NCBI GenBank assembly: GCA_937967805.1
Contig: CALBTC010000189.1
Span: 1 to 31,471, forward strand
DNA: 31,471 nt
Origin: an uncultured Anaerolineaceae bacterium
GTDB lineage: Bacteria > Chloroflexota > Anaerolineae > Promineifilales > Promineifilaceae
Reading direction: 5' to 3'
Shown here: in pieces, positions 8,283 to 17,500 of the stretch
Numbering within the stretch: the first letter of the stretch is position 1
How the letters are laid out: the number at the start of each line of letters is the position of its first letter
Position numbers and translations under genes: made by a program
Notes under the pieces: generated by a model
Seen by the model: only the letters and a program-made list of their open reading frames with translations
Told to the model about the DNA's origin: nothing
The model's database searches: none

Positions 8283-9380
8283 TCACTTGAGACAATAGTT
8301 AATAACTTTCAGGAAGGCGTCGCGGGCGGTGGCTACCGTGTAGGGGGCGATCAGTTCGCGACTGCGCTTTTCCATTGTGACGCGTTTGTCTGGATCAGAC
8401 AACAATGTGTGCAGGGCGTCTGCCAGGGCCGGCACATTGTTAGGCGGTACGATACGACCGTTGCCATCCACCAACTCGGCACAGCCCGCCGCCTTTGTGG
8501 TGATGATGGGCAGGCCAAAGGCCATCGCTTCATTCACCACCAGCCCCCACGGATCGTGCAGCGTGGGCAGCACAAACAGGTCGGCCGCAGTGTACCAGCT
8601 TGTTTTTTGCGCCCTTTCCAAATAGCCGGGGAATTGAATACGGCCGTCTCCCCCCGCCATTCGTTCCAGGTTGTTTTTCTCGGGTCCATCTCCCACCAAA
8701 ACCAGCCGGTCATTATCCTGGGCCACTTTTTTGAATGCTTGAATCAGGAGCGGCACGCCCTTGCGTTGGTTAAAGTAACCGGCGTACAAAACAACTTGCT
8801 TGCCCGCCAACCCTAATTCCGCTTTGCTTTGGGCGGGTGGGGGCAACTGTTCTGCCGGGACAACCTGGTAACCGCGAAAAATTTTCTCTGCTTGTGCACC
8901 GCGCCGCAGTAAAAATTGTTTAGCGGCGTTGCTGTAAGCCAGGAAGACGTCGGTACGGCCGTACAGCCAGCGCCGGTAAAGATTGCTGACAAAATGGCCG
9001 GAGGCATACGCCGTATCAATCGCCTCAGACCACAGCACAAACGGTTTATTTTGCCGCCGGGCGGCACGTTGAGCGGTGAGAACGGCTGGGAAGTGGCTAA
9101 AATTTTCCCCGGCAACAATCAAATCAAACCGGGTCTGGCGCAGCAGTTGGCCAAATCCCGGATTAAACGTAAGGGGCAGACCGGGCAGTGGCAGGGTGCG
9201 GTTGGGGAGAAATTGATGAGGTACGGCCGTATCCGCCACATCCACCTGCCACAAACGATCCGGCTGGCGCGGTTCGCAGTAAAGCACGGTTAAATCGACT
9301 TCTTTGCCCAGAGCGGCAAAAACAGGCAGCCGGTAAGGTGCGGGGGTGTTGGTCAGCAGCAAAACGGCAGGGCGGCTCAT
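8283..9380 (-). CDS. GT4-family glycosyltransferase
   Basis: A 365-residue GT-B transferase. MSRPAVLLLTNTPAPYRLP forms the first strand of the acceptor domain. LYAGYFNQRKGVPLLIQAF and LVLVGDGPEKNNLE form the donor-domain core. The donor motif is DPWGLVVNE (D276/E284), with Asp replacing the first Glu of EX7E, a change known in this family. The ATG at 9380 overlaps the stop of the upstream gene as ATGA, and GGAG lies just before it, which favours this start over one 20 codons upstream. It is probably one of three successive sugar-adding steps encoded in this cluster. Confidence 0.85.
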   Translation of the reverse strand: MSRPAVLLLTNTPAPYRLPVFAALGKEVDLTVLYCEPRQPDRLWQVDVADTAVPHQFLPNRTLPLPGLPLTFNPGFGQLLRQTRFDLIVAGENFSHFPAVLTAQRAARRQNKPFVLWSEAIDTAYASGHFVSNLYRRWLYGRTDVFLAYSNAAKQFLLRRGAQAEKIFRGYQVVPAEQLPPPAQSKAELGLAGKQVVLYAGYFNQRKGVPLLIQAFKKVAQDNDRLVLVGDGPEKNNLERMAGGDGRIQFPGYLERAQKTSWYTAADLFVLPTLHDPWGLVVNEAMAFGLPIITTKAAGCAELVDGNGRIVPPNNVPALADALHTLLSDPDKRVTMEKRSRELIAPYTVATARDAFLKVINYCLK

Positions 9381-11056
9381 GTTTGCTCCGTCCAGCTTAT
9401 CGTGTAGCGACGCTGGAAGCTGGTTTGGCTGATGGGCCACGGCAGCGCCTCGCGCACCGTTTGTGTCGAGCCGGCAGGTGTGTATCCGGGCAAAATATCC
9501 AGTTTACCTTGTTGGCCTTTCAACGTGAGGATGGCAGGTACGGAAGATGGGGTGATTTGAAAACGGCCGTCTGCCAATGCCGCCAACTCAAACGCCGTAA
9601 AAACCAATGGATAAACTGTTTCTACCCCGGCCGGCAGCCGGTTGGCGTGCAAAGTAAGGCTGTCCTCAATCACAATTTTGTTTGCCTCCCAACGGAAGTA
9701 ACGTAGCAGCCGGCCCCAGCGGCAGCGGCCAATGAGCAAAATCGGTGGCTGAAGGTTGGCCTGGATAAATTGCCAGCTCATTTCGTGGCGCAAAAAGAGG
9801 AAACGGCCGTTGCCCAAACCCAGATACGGCAGCGGCAGCAACGTCAACCGGTACGGCTTGTCGTCCCCTTCCTCGCCGCCAAAGCAGGGCAGGATGGATT
9901 GCCCGTGCAGGCAAAGATAGGGCATCGGCTGGTCCTGGCTGAGCGCACCGCCGGGGGCCGCCAGCGTCATTTGCCACGCCGGCTGGCGCACAAAGGCAAA
10001 CTGCGGCGTGAGTTCAACCGGCTGCCGGTGGTGAGGGACAGATGCTGGCGTAAACTCACTCTGCAATTGTGCGGCGCGGGCCAGCATGACGCCCAAAAAG
10101 GGCAGGTAGTCGAACAAGTTGTTGTAGCCATACCAGCCCAGCCAGCATGGATCGCTTGTATCGACAATTTTCGGATAGCCACTTTCGCCGGGGCGTAAAA
10201 CCAGGGGGAAACGGCCGTCTTCCCGCTGAAACGCCTGCACAAACGCCCACACCTGCTCAAGCTGTCCGGCTGCTGCCTGTCTGCCCGTCGCAGCCAACGC
10301 TGCCAAAAAGTAGATCAGTGCGCCGTAGCCAAAAATCTGCTGCTGCCCGCGCCCGATGTACAGCGTGTCGCCGTTGGCCAAAATGAAGCGGCCGATGGCT
10401 TGATGGCCGCGCTGCACGGCCGTTTTCACAAAGCCCCAGCCGGTGATCTGCAAGATGTCCCACAGCAGCACCAGGGAGAAGCAGTGGTATTGCAGGGAGA
10501 GCTTTTGCAAATGGAGCATTTTTTGCAGGCGGAGGGGAGTGGTACGGCCGTACGGAAATGGCAGCGGCAGCCGGCGTGAAATCAACCGGTCGTCGCGAAT
10601 GAGGCCATCGGCTTGCTGCTGCATGGCCAGCAGCAGCCGGGTATGCCAGCGCAGCCGCCAGAGCGGTATCTTTTCGCCCCTTTGCTGATTCCACATCAAA
10701 CGGACCAGCGTGCCCAGCAGCAGCCAGTTGCTGTTGGGGGTGTTGTTCAATTGGGGCAGTTGGGGCATTAACGCCTGAATCGGTTGGCCAGTTTGCCGGC
10801 AAAGATGCAGTAGTGCCCAGGCGTTAAATTCAGGATGGGCCGCCATGTCCTGCCGGGTGAGCTGGCGCAGGGCAATAGGATGCAGCTTGTTGGCCGCGTC
10901 TTCAAATTCGCCGGGGAAAAATTGCCACAGCCACAAAGTAAATGCTTCCCCATAAAAGCTGCGGGCGGGGAAGCCGTCGTCACTAACCTGCCGGGCCAGC
11001 CAGGTGGCGATTTGATAAGCGGTGGTTTGTATTGCTGCTGGTTCGTTCATAGGCAT
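9377..11056 (-). CDS. Unassigned protein: helical-barrel N-terminus and beta-rich C-terminus, in glycan cluster
   Basis: About 559 residues, and I do not recognise a named family with confidence. The N-terminal 350 or so residues are helical with repeated aromatic pairs (LWLWQFFPGEF, YHCFSLVLLWDIL, FGYGALIYFLAALAA, WLGWYGYNNLFDYLPFLG), as in (alpha/alpha)6 toroids of polysaccharide lyases and uronyl epimerases. The C-terminal 200 are beta-rich (WGRLLRYFRWEANKIVIEDS). There is no signal peptide, so it is likely cytoplasmic. The frame stays open further upstream, but that part overlaps the neighbouring gene; I chose MPMNEPAA at 11056 (11050 is possible). It sits between glycosyltransferases and next to another beta-rich unknown, so a role in modifying or trimming the glycan is reasonable but unproven. 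Confidence 0.6.
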   Translation of the reverse strand: MPMNEPAAIQTTAYQIATWLARQVSDDGFPARSFYGEAFTLWLWQFFPGEFEDAANKLHPIALRQLTRQDMAAHPEFNAWALLHLCRQTGQPIQALMPQLPQLNNTPNSNWLLLGTLVRLMWNQQRGEKIPLWRLRWHTRLLLAMQQQADGLIRDDRLISRRLPLPFPYGRTTPLRLQKMLHLQKLSLQYHCFSLVLLWDILQITGWGFVKTAVQRGHQAIGRFILANGDTLYIGRGQQQIFGYGALIYFLAALAATGRQAAAGQLEQVWAFVQAFQREDGRFPLVLRPGESGYPKIVDTSDPCWLGWYGYNNLFDYLPFLGVMLARAAQLQSEFTPASVPHHRQPVELTPQFAFVRQPAWQMTLAAPGGALSQDQPMPYLCLHGQSILPCFGGEEGDDKPYRLTLLPLPYLGLGNGRFLFLRHEMSWQFIQANLQPPILLIGRCRWGRLLRYFRWEANKIVIEDSLTLHANRLPAGVETVYPLVFTAFELAALADGRFQITPSSVPAILTLKGQQGKLDILPGYTPAGSTQTVREALPWPISQTSFQRRYTISWTEQT

Positions 11057-11059
11057 TTC

Positions 11060-11120
11060 AGGACTGGCAGTCCTAACTAGCGAGTTGTTACGGTAGCGCA
11101 AAGCAGGACTGCCAGTCCTA
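11060..11120. repeat. Paired near-palindromic repeats AGGACTG-N-CAGTCCT
   Basis: Two 15-bp near-perfect palindromes (11060-11074 and 11105-11119) lie 30 bp apart as inverted copies of each other. They fill the only gap inside the upstream half of the glycan cluster, just before the next start codon. They can form two small hairpins or one large one and may reduce or tune downstream expression. Confidence 0.7.
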
Positions 11121-11123
11121 GTT

Positions 11124-11918
11124 TCAAGCAGACAAGAAGCGCGTAGTTGCAGCCAGGGTAAATCGGGTGTGGCGTGGCACAAAGTTGATGGGAATTTCCT
11201 TGATGCGGCCAAAGTTGAACCGCTTAAATTCACCGGCGTAGCGCAGGTGGGCTTCCAGGCGGGGCCACAGCCGCAGCAGGCGGCCAAAAACGCTGGGCAG
11301 CACGGCGTGGCGATTGCCGGTCAGCCGCAGCTTGAGGACTTCGCGTGGCCATTGCCGGGGCAGGAGCCGCAGATGCACAATCCAGGCGTCTTCCTGCGGC
11401 GAGCAGCGCACGTACATCACCTGCTGCCAGTCGGCCGGGAATTCAGCAGCGTCTACGCCAATTTTAATCTGGCTTGGCCCGTGAAATAGAGCCACGCTTT
11501 GGACCGGATATTGATGGTAATAGTTGGCACCGTCCCAGACAATTGTTTGATTGGCAATTTCAGCATGCGTAATGGCCGACCGGCGAAAGGCAAAACGCAT
11601 TACAAAATCCATCGCCCAGCCGTTGGCCAGGGCGGTGAAAGAAGCGGCACGCTGCACGGCCGTTTCCGATACCGTGGTGCCCCAAACGAGCTGCCAATGC
11701 CCTTCACGCATATCGAGCTTGAGCTGGTTTTCGCAGTGAGTGCGGTTGGTTTGCTGGTTCAAAATCGTGGCGTGGTTGTCCCAGCCGCCCGTTTCCAGGC
11801 TAAAAAAGCTGTGGGCGTCGGCCATTTCCAGCCCCCAGGGGTGAATCCACTGCTGTCCGTTCCATGACAGCCGCTGGAGTGAACCATGTTGTCCAAATTC
11901 GGACGTTAACTGCGCCAT
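11124..11918 (-). CDS. Unassigned beta-rich protein in glycan cluster
   Basis: A 264-residue protein I do not recognise. It is rich in alternating hydrophobic and polar strands with many Trp, His and Arg residues (FFSLETGGWDNHATIL, GHWQLVWGTTVSETAVQ, IVHLRLLPRQWPREVLKLRL), which suggests a beta-sandwich. No signal peptide or membrane segment is visible. GGAG at 11926-11929 supports the ATG at 11918. The start overlaps the end of the upstream GT2 gene by 13 bp, and the alpha-barrel protein gene follows after the paired repeats. The two unknowns may work together, for example as lyase or epimerase core and accessory domain. That is inference from adjacency and fold impression only. Confidence 0.6.
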   Translation of the reverse strand: MAQLTSEFGQHGSLQRLSWNGQQWIHPWGLEMADAHSFFSLETGGWDNHATILNQQTNRTHCENQLKLDMREGHWQLVWGTTVSETAVQRAASFTALANGWAMDFVMRFAFRRSAITHAEIANQTIVWDGANYYHQYPVQSVALFHGPSQIKIGVDAAEFPADWQQVMYVRCSPQEDAWIVHLRLLPRQWPREVLKLRLTGNRHAVLPSVFGRLLRLWPRLEAHLRYAGEFKRFNFGRIKEIPINFVPRHTRFTLAATTRFLSA

Positions 11919-12676
11919 TTACGTACTCCGCTGACGATGGTGGTGGCGATAAGACGGGGCAGGAGGGTGAACGGCCGTCCCCGCGCCAACCAATAATTCC
12001 ATTTAATATGCCACAGCGCCCGCACGTATTGGCCCGGCGAAATCTGCTGCATAAAAAAGTTGCCGCCATGTACCCGCCGCAGCACCAGCGGCTGCGGCAA
12101 ATTGGCCAGCCGGGTGTGGAGGGCGATGCGGCAGCACAAATCATAGTCTAACGCGCAGGGCAGGGTCGGGTCAAAACCGCCTGCCTGTTCAATGGCGGCG
12201 CGGCGGTACATGACGGCGCTGTGCACAAACGGATAGCCGGTAAAAAGGCGTTGGCGCAGGCGGGCATCATCGGGCAAAAAGGTGCGGGTTTCTTGCCGGC
12301 CGTCGGCCGTCCGCCACTCGACGGCGCTGCCCACCAGCCCCACATCTGGATTTTGTCCCAGGAAGTTTGCTTGCGCGGCCAATCGCCCAGGCAGCATCAC
12401 GTCGTCGGCGTCCAGATTGGCGATGAAGGGGGCGGTGGCGGCCTGCACGGCCAGGTTGAGCGCGTTGGCCCGGCCCACACGGCCCGGCTGCAAAACGGTA
12501 AGGCGCGGGTCGGTGAGCGATTGCAGGTAAACGGCCGTCCCGTCCGTCGAACCGTCATCTACCACAATGTATTGCAGGGTTACGGCCGTTTGCGCCAGCA
12601 CGCTCGCCACCGCTTCTTGTAAAAACGGCATTCCGTTATAAGTTGTGGTCATGACGCTTATGTGATTTAGGTCCAT
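11906..12676 (-). CDS. GT2-family glycosyltransferase
   Basis: A 256-residue GT-A transferase. VMTTTYNGMPFLQEAVASVL is the usual N-terminal strand and helix, IVVDDGSTDGT (about 37-47) binds the nucleotide, and NLDADDV carries the DXD metal motif (D89, D91). PCALDYDLCCRIA resembles the ED-type catalytic region near the acceptor site. There is no transmembrane segment, so it is probably peripheral on the inner face of the membrane. It lies directly after the flippase gene, separated by a long hairpin repeat, and overlaps the following gene by 13 bp. The RBS is weak. Confidence 0.88.
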   Translation of the reverse strand: MDLNHISVMTTTYNGMPFLQEAVASVLAQTAVTLQYIVVDDGSTDGTAVYLQSLTDPRLTVLQPGRVGRANALNLAVQAATAPFIANLDADDVMLPGRLAAQANFLGQNPDVGLVGSAVEWRTADGRQETRTFLPDDARLRQRLFTGYPFVHSAVMYRRAAIEQAGGFDPTLPCALDYDLCCRIALHTRLANLPQPLVLRRVHGGNFFMQQISPGQYVRALWHIKWNYWLARGRPFTLLPRLIATTIVSGVRKWRS

Positions 12677-12689
12677 ACGTTTAATTTCA

Positions 12690-12756
12690 CCGTAAAGGAC
12701 GCAAAGAACGCAAAGATTTTCTATGAATTCCTTTGCGTTCTTTGCGCGCTTTGCGG
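12690..12756. repeat. Long hairpin repeat of CGCAAAGAA units
   Basis: CGCAAAGAACGCAAAG (12700-12715) is the perfect inverse of 12731-12746, giving a 16-bp stem with a 15-base loop, and further imperfect pairing extends it to 12690-12756. It separates the flippase and GT2 genes and runs into the flippase coding end. It may attenuate transcription into the rest of the cluster. A shorter relative is at 21951-21981. Confidence 0.8.
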
Positions 12757-14241
12757 TTGGTTATGGCGCAGTAATTCCCATATAAGATCGACGCTTTTTT
12801 GCAGTTGGCTGCGCTCAAAGATTAGCAAAATTAGAAGGTAAATAGCGCTGAGGCTGAGCGCTTTTTGCGGCAGCGTAACCGCGGGATGGGCGGCGGGCAG
12901 CAGTTCCATGAGCAGCAGCGTCAGCGGCAGACCCACAACGACGGCCAGGGTGGGAATGGCGATCATCTGCCGCAGTGAAAAATCGACAAAGTGACGCAAG
13001 CGGGGCAGGATGAGCACGATGCCCAGCAGCAGCATCACATTGGCCATGACGGCCACCCCTTCGATGCCAAACCAGGCGCTGGCCAAAATGACGGCGGGCA
13101 CGAAGAAGACCATCTGCCAGATTTGTGCTTTGGTGAGCGTTTGTGGTTCGCCAACGGCCGTTACCAACTGGGTCACCACCAGCAGCAGCGGATCAAGCAA
13201 GGTGTACAGCAGCATGAGCTGAAACGTTAGCTGCATCGGCAGCCACTTCTCGCCCAAAAAGAGGCGGATGAACTCCGGCGTGACCAGGACAAACAGGCTG
13301 GCAAACAAAAAGCCGGCGCGCACCAGGAGGCTGGCCACGCGAAAAAAGGCGCGCGACAACTGCTCCCGCTTGTTTTGCAGGCGGGCAAAGACGGGGAAAA
13401 AGACATTGCTAATCGGCTCGCCGACGACGGCGCGGGGATAGCGGGCAAATTCGTACGATTTGGCGTAAAAGCCGAGCGGCGTGCTGCCTAAAAAGGTGCC
13501 AATCCAGAAATCGTCAAAGGTGTCCAGCAGCAGGGCGATGTTTTGCGTCACAAACTGGAATTTGCCAAACCGGAAGTAGTAGCGAATCGGTTCGCGGCTG
13601 GTTCTGAGGCTGGGGGTCCACGGCCGTTTCAGCAGCCACAGTCCCAAAAAGTCCATCACCACCAGGCTGGCTTCCTGGGCCACCAGCGCCCAAATGCCAT
13701 AGCCGGCCCAAGCCAGCCAGATGGCCCAGACAAAGGCCAATGCCGATCCGCCTACCTTCAGCACAGAGATGCGGCGGAACTGAAGCTGCTTGGCCAGGAT
13801 AGTTTTAGGAGTGGCATTGAAGGCGGTGAGCAGGCGAACGGCCGTTAACACCACAATCACCGGCCCCAGCAGCGGATCATCCGGGTAGAAGCGGGGCAGG
13901 ATGGGCGTCAGCAGCAGTGCCAAACCCAGCACCAGCACGCCTGCCCCCAGGCGCAAAATGAAGTGAGCCGCTGCTTCTTCTTCGCTATGATTGTGTTTAT
14001 GGATGAATGCCGAGGTAAAGCCAAACATCTGCACCCGTTCCAGCAGCCGCACAAAAAAGAAAGCCAGGGCAAACAGGCCGAAGTCTTCCGGGAAGAGCAG
14101 CCGGGCCAAAATGACGGAGCGGGTAAACCCAATGATTAGCGTAACAGCGGAGGCGGCGATGGTGTAGGTGGAGCCAACGGCCGTTTGCCGGGCCACGGAA
14201 TCATCTGCTGGCGGGGGAGAAGAGGACGGACCATTTACCAT
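12721..14241 (-). CDS. Polysaccharide biosynthesis flippase (MOP/Wzx-like)
   Basis: A 506-residue multi-pass membrane protein of the MATE/MOP superfamily that should flip lipid-linked glycan units across the cytoplasmic membrane. About 12-14 hydrophobic segments are visible. The N-terminal part (STYTIAASAVTLIIGFTRSV, LLFPEDFGLFALAFFF) matches the polysaccharide synthesis family, as does the central GFYAKSYEFARYP...PISNVFFPVFARLQ block. It is the first gene of the cluster on the minus strand. Its last dozen residues (QPQSAQRTQRNS) are encoded by the CGCAAAGAA hairpin repeat, so the native C-terminus was probably lost or extended when the repeat arrived. Confidence 0.9.
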   Translation of the reverse strand: MVNGPSSSPPPADDSVARQTAVGSTYTIAASAVTLIIGFTRSVILARLLFPEDFGLFALAFFFVRLLERVQMFGFTSAFIHKHNHSEEEAAAHFILRLGAGVLVLGLALLLTPILPRFYPDDPLLGPVIVVLTAVRLLTAFNATPKTILAKQLQFRRISVLKVGGSALAFVWAIWLAWAGYGIWALVAQEASLVVMDFLGLWLLKRPWTPSLRTSREPIRYYFRFGKFQFVTQNIALLLDTFDDFWIGTFLGSTPLGFYAKSYEFARYPRAVVGEPISNVFFPVFARLQNKREQLSRAFFRVASLLVRAGFLFASLFVLVTPEFIRLFLGEKWLPMQLTFQLMLLYTLLDPLLLVVTQLVTAVGEPQTLTKAQIWQMVFFVPAVILASAWFGIEGVAVMANVMLLLGIVLILPRLRHFVDFSLRQMIAIPTLAVVVGLPLTLLLMELLPAAHPAVTLPQKALSLSAIYLLILLIFERSQLQKSVDLIWELLRHNQPQSAQRTQRNS

Positions 14242-14505
14242 TGACCTTAGTTTATCCTAGCAACGGTTATTTTCCAGTTGTCAGCGACTGCGTAAAACGT
14301 GAAACGTGATGCGTGACAAAATAAAATCACGTTTCACGACCTGGTCAATCCGCATTCCCAAAGTTTGCCCGGCGTCATAAAGCCTGTAATAAATTGGGGA
14401 TACAGTCAAAAATAGCCCCCGCGGTGAGCATACCATTGGAGAGGAGAGAAGAAAGAGGAAACTGTTCGTTGTTTACCAGTGCATTCCTTATAATTCACCG
14501 TAGTC
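14242..14505. other. Divergent intergenic region with inverted repeat
   Basis: The region between the divergent flippase and cyclase genes holds a 13-bp perfect inverted repeat (CGTGAAACGTGAT at 14298-14310 with its inverse at 14326-14338, 15-base loop). It also contains a purine-rich stretch at 14441-14460 and the candidate promoter of the cyclase gene. The inverted repeat could be an operator shared by both genes, but its tandem CGTGA units also fit the dispersed hairpin repeats of this genome. Confidence 0.6.
14465..14494 (+). promoter_or_regulatory. Candidate promoter of the cyclase-ATPase gene
   Basis: A perfect TATAAT (14489-14494) lies 11 bases before the ATG at 14506, with a weak -35 TTCGTT (14465-14470, 18-base spacer). 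Initiation would fall about five bases before the ATG, giving a nearly leaderless mRNA. No Shine-Dalgarno sequence is present. Confidence 0.45.
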
Positions 14506-17500
14506 ATGAGTTTATCACTTCCCCCCCAGTCTACGCTTGAAGGTACTACCGGCCAGCTTCGCACATTGGCTCAGCGGCTGTCGGCCTATATCCCTGTTAC
14601 TCTGACGCGAAAAATTTTGCAGGATGAGCTGCTGGTACCCGGCCGGCCGGAACCGATCAAAGCGGCCACCATGTTTGCCGATATGTCTGGTTTTACGCCT
14701 ATGGCCGAGGCATTGGCAGTGAACGGAGCGCGGGGCACAGAGGCGCTCAGCCGGGCCTTGCTGATGACCTTCACCTCGCTTATCAACGCCATTCATGACG
14801 CAGGCGGGGCCGTTAGCCATTTTCACGGCGATGCCATGATGATTTATTTCCCCGACATGGATGGCCGGGCGGCTTCACGGGCTTTGGCCTCGGCCCAGTT
14901 TATGCAGAGCCTGATGCAGACCAATTTTGCCCAGTTCAACATGATGCAGGCGAAGGCTGAAGACAGCTACACGCTTTCCATTAAGATTGGGGTGGGCTAC
15001 GGCCGTTGCCTGGAAATGCTTGTGGGGAATGGCGACAATATGGAGTTTGTGCTGGCGGGAACGGCCGTTGATGAAGCCGTTGCCGCCCAAATGCAGGCGG
15101 CAGCCGGACAGGTTGTGGCCAGCCAGGCGGCGCTTCAGGCCGCCTCCCTGCCCGCCGATGCCCCGTTTCGCCTGGTCGATGAGCTGCCGCCTGTGCCTAA
15201 TGCTCAGGAAGGTTTTTATTGGGAAGCGTACGAACAACCGGCTTTGATGCGCCTGATAACGGCCGTTCCCGCCTTTATCCCCCCATCCCTGTTTGAACGC
15301 CTGCAAGACCGCAGCAGCCAATCGATCTCTGAGCATCGCTCCGTGACCTCCATGTTTGTCCAGTTTGAAGGCATCAATTTTGCTGGTCCGGCAGCGGGTG
15401 AACAACTGCAAGCTTATTACCAATGGGCCTGGCAAATGGTGCAGCGTTATGGTGGTGCCAACAGCCGGGTGAACCGGGTGTTGATGGGTGAGAAAGGCAG
15501 TCATCTGCAGATTTTGTTGGGCGCGCCGGTGGCCCCGGATGCGCCAGGGCAGGGGCTGCGCTGTGCCCTGGCCATGCAGCGGCAGCGGCCCGACTTTATT
15601 CGGTGCCAACGCATTGGTCTTACGGTGGGCCGTGTTTTTGCCGGGGCGGTTGGCTCGTTGAACCGGCGCGAGTATACGGTGGTGGGGCGCATGGTCAACC
15701 TGTCGGCTCGCTTAACCCAAATTTGCCCCCCGGACGGCATTTTGGTTGATGCCGAAACGGCCGGGCGCGTACAGCCGCACATCATCAGTAAACCGCTGCC
15801 GCCAATGGAACTGAAAGGCCACCGCGAGCCGGTCTTGATTTACCAGGTGTTGGCCGAGCAAACGGCCGTCACCCAGGCGCAGGCCCGTTTTCAGCAGTGG
15901 CAGCAGCCGCCCGTCGGTCGGGATGAGGAACTGAAGCAGCTTTATGCGCGCATGACGGCAGCCCTGGCCGGAGAGGGCTGCCTGGTGGTCATTCATGGTT
16001 CTTACGGCAGCGGGCAGATGCCCTTTTTGGCTGCCGGGGTGCACTTTTGGCTGGAGGCCGGCGGACACGCGCTGGTGGGCGTGTGCCAGCAGCACACTTC
16101 AGATGTGCCTTATGCGCCCTGGGTTTCGGTCTGGCGTGACTTTTTTGAGCTGGGTCCGGAAATGCAGCCTGAAGACCAGGTTCACCGGGTGAACGAGCGC
16201 ATTGCAGAGCTGACGCCTGATGTGAGCAATGGGTTGAACCTGTGGCGAGAACTGCTGGGGACACCACTGCGCTCGACCGCTTTGCTGATTGATTTACCGG
16301 CTGTGGTGCGGCAGATGCGGCTGTTTAAGCTGGTGCAAAGAAGCGTAGCGGCGGCTGTTGCAGAACGGCCGTATCTCATCGTGCTGGAAGATATTCACCT
16401 AGCCGACCCGGCTTCGCTGGATTTGCTGGATGCGCTGGCGCAGCAGTGTTGCGATTTACCGCTGCTGCTCCTGGTCACCTATCGGTCTGGGAGTGATTTT
16501 AACTTCAGCAGCCTGGCGCAGACCGCCAGCAGCCAAATCTTGCTCAATGACTTTACGCCGCAGCAGGCGCGCACCCTGATTCGTGAGCGGCTGGGCACAG
16601 ACCAACTGCCGCTGGTGCTGGAGCAGCGTTTAGGCCTGCGTGACCGGCAGGGGCGGGAATCGGCGGTAAATCCGCTCTTTTTAGAGGAAACGCTGCAGAT
16701 GATGCTGTCGCTGGATGTGGTGGCGGTGGAACCGAATACGTATGGGCACGGCCGTTTACGGGTTGACGAGGCGCGGCTGGCCCAAATGCAGGTTTCAGAC
16801 ACGATCTACACCTTGCTGCTGGCAAGATTAGACCAGCTTCCGGCCGCAGAGCGCGGTTTGCTGCAATTTGCTTCGGTCATCGGGCGTGAATTTGATCTGG
16901 CCACCTTGCTGGCTATTGCGCAGGGCTTCAGCCGCGAATCGGCACTTGAGCTGCTGGATGCCCTGGTAAAAACTGACCTGGTGCAGCAGCTTACGGGGGG
17001 CATGGTGCCTACGTATTTGTTCCAACATAATCTGGTGCATCAGGTGGTGTATCAAAGTTTGACCTACGCCCGGCGGCAGGCGCTTCATGCCCACATTGCC
17101 GAGCTCATCATTCGTGAATCCGGCGAGCTGCTACCGACGCAGTATCCCATTTTAGCCTATCATTTCAGCCAGACGGATCAACATCGCGACGGCCTGAAAT
17201 ATGCGCTCTTGGCGGCTGAAGATGCAGAAGCTGTTTACAATTATCGAGGGGCGGCGGAATTTTATAAACAGGCAGCGCATCATCTGGATTCGTTGGGTGA
17301 GAAAGGGGCATGGGAAACGGCCGTCACCATCGCCACCGCACGCAGTAAAATCCTACTGCGGCTGGGCCAATTCACCCCGGCCTGGGAATTAGCAGATGGG
17401 GCTTTGCAGCTTTGTCTGGAGCAAAAAAATGGTTTGACTCAGCAGTTAACCATCTACAACCTGCTGGCTGAGATCTGCCTGCGGCAAGCCCGTTACGATG

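Noticed and set aside
14875..15609. A 244-codon minus-strand frame inside the cyclase gene
   Set aside because: It is antisense to well-conserved catalytic motifs and shows no recognisable domain.
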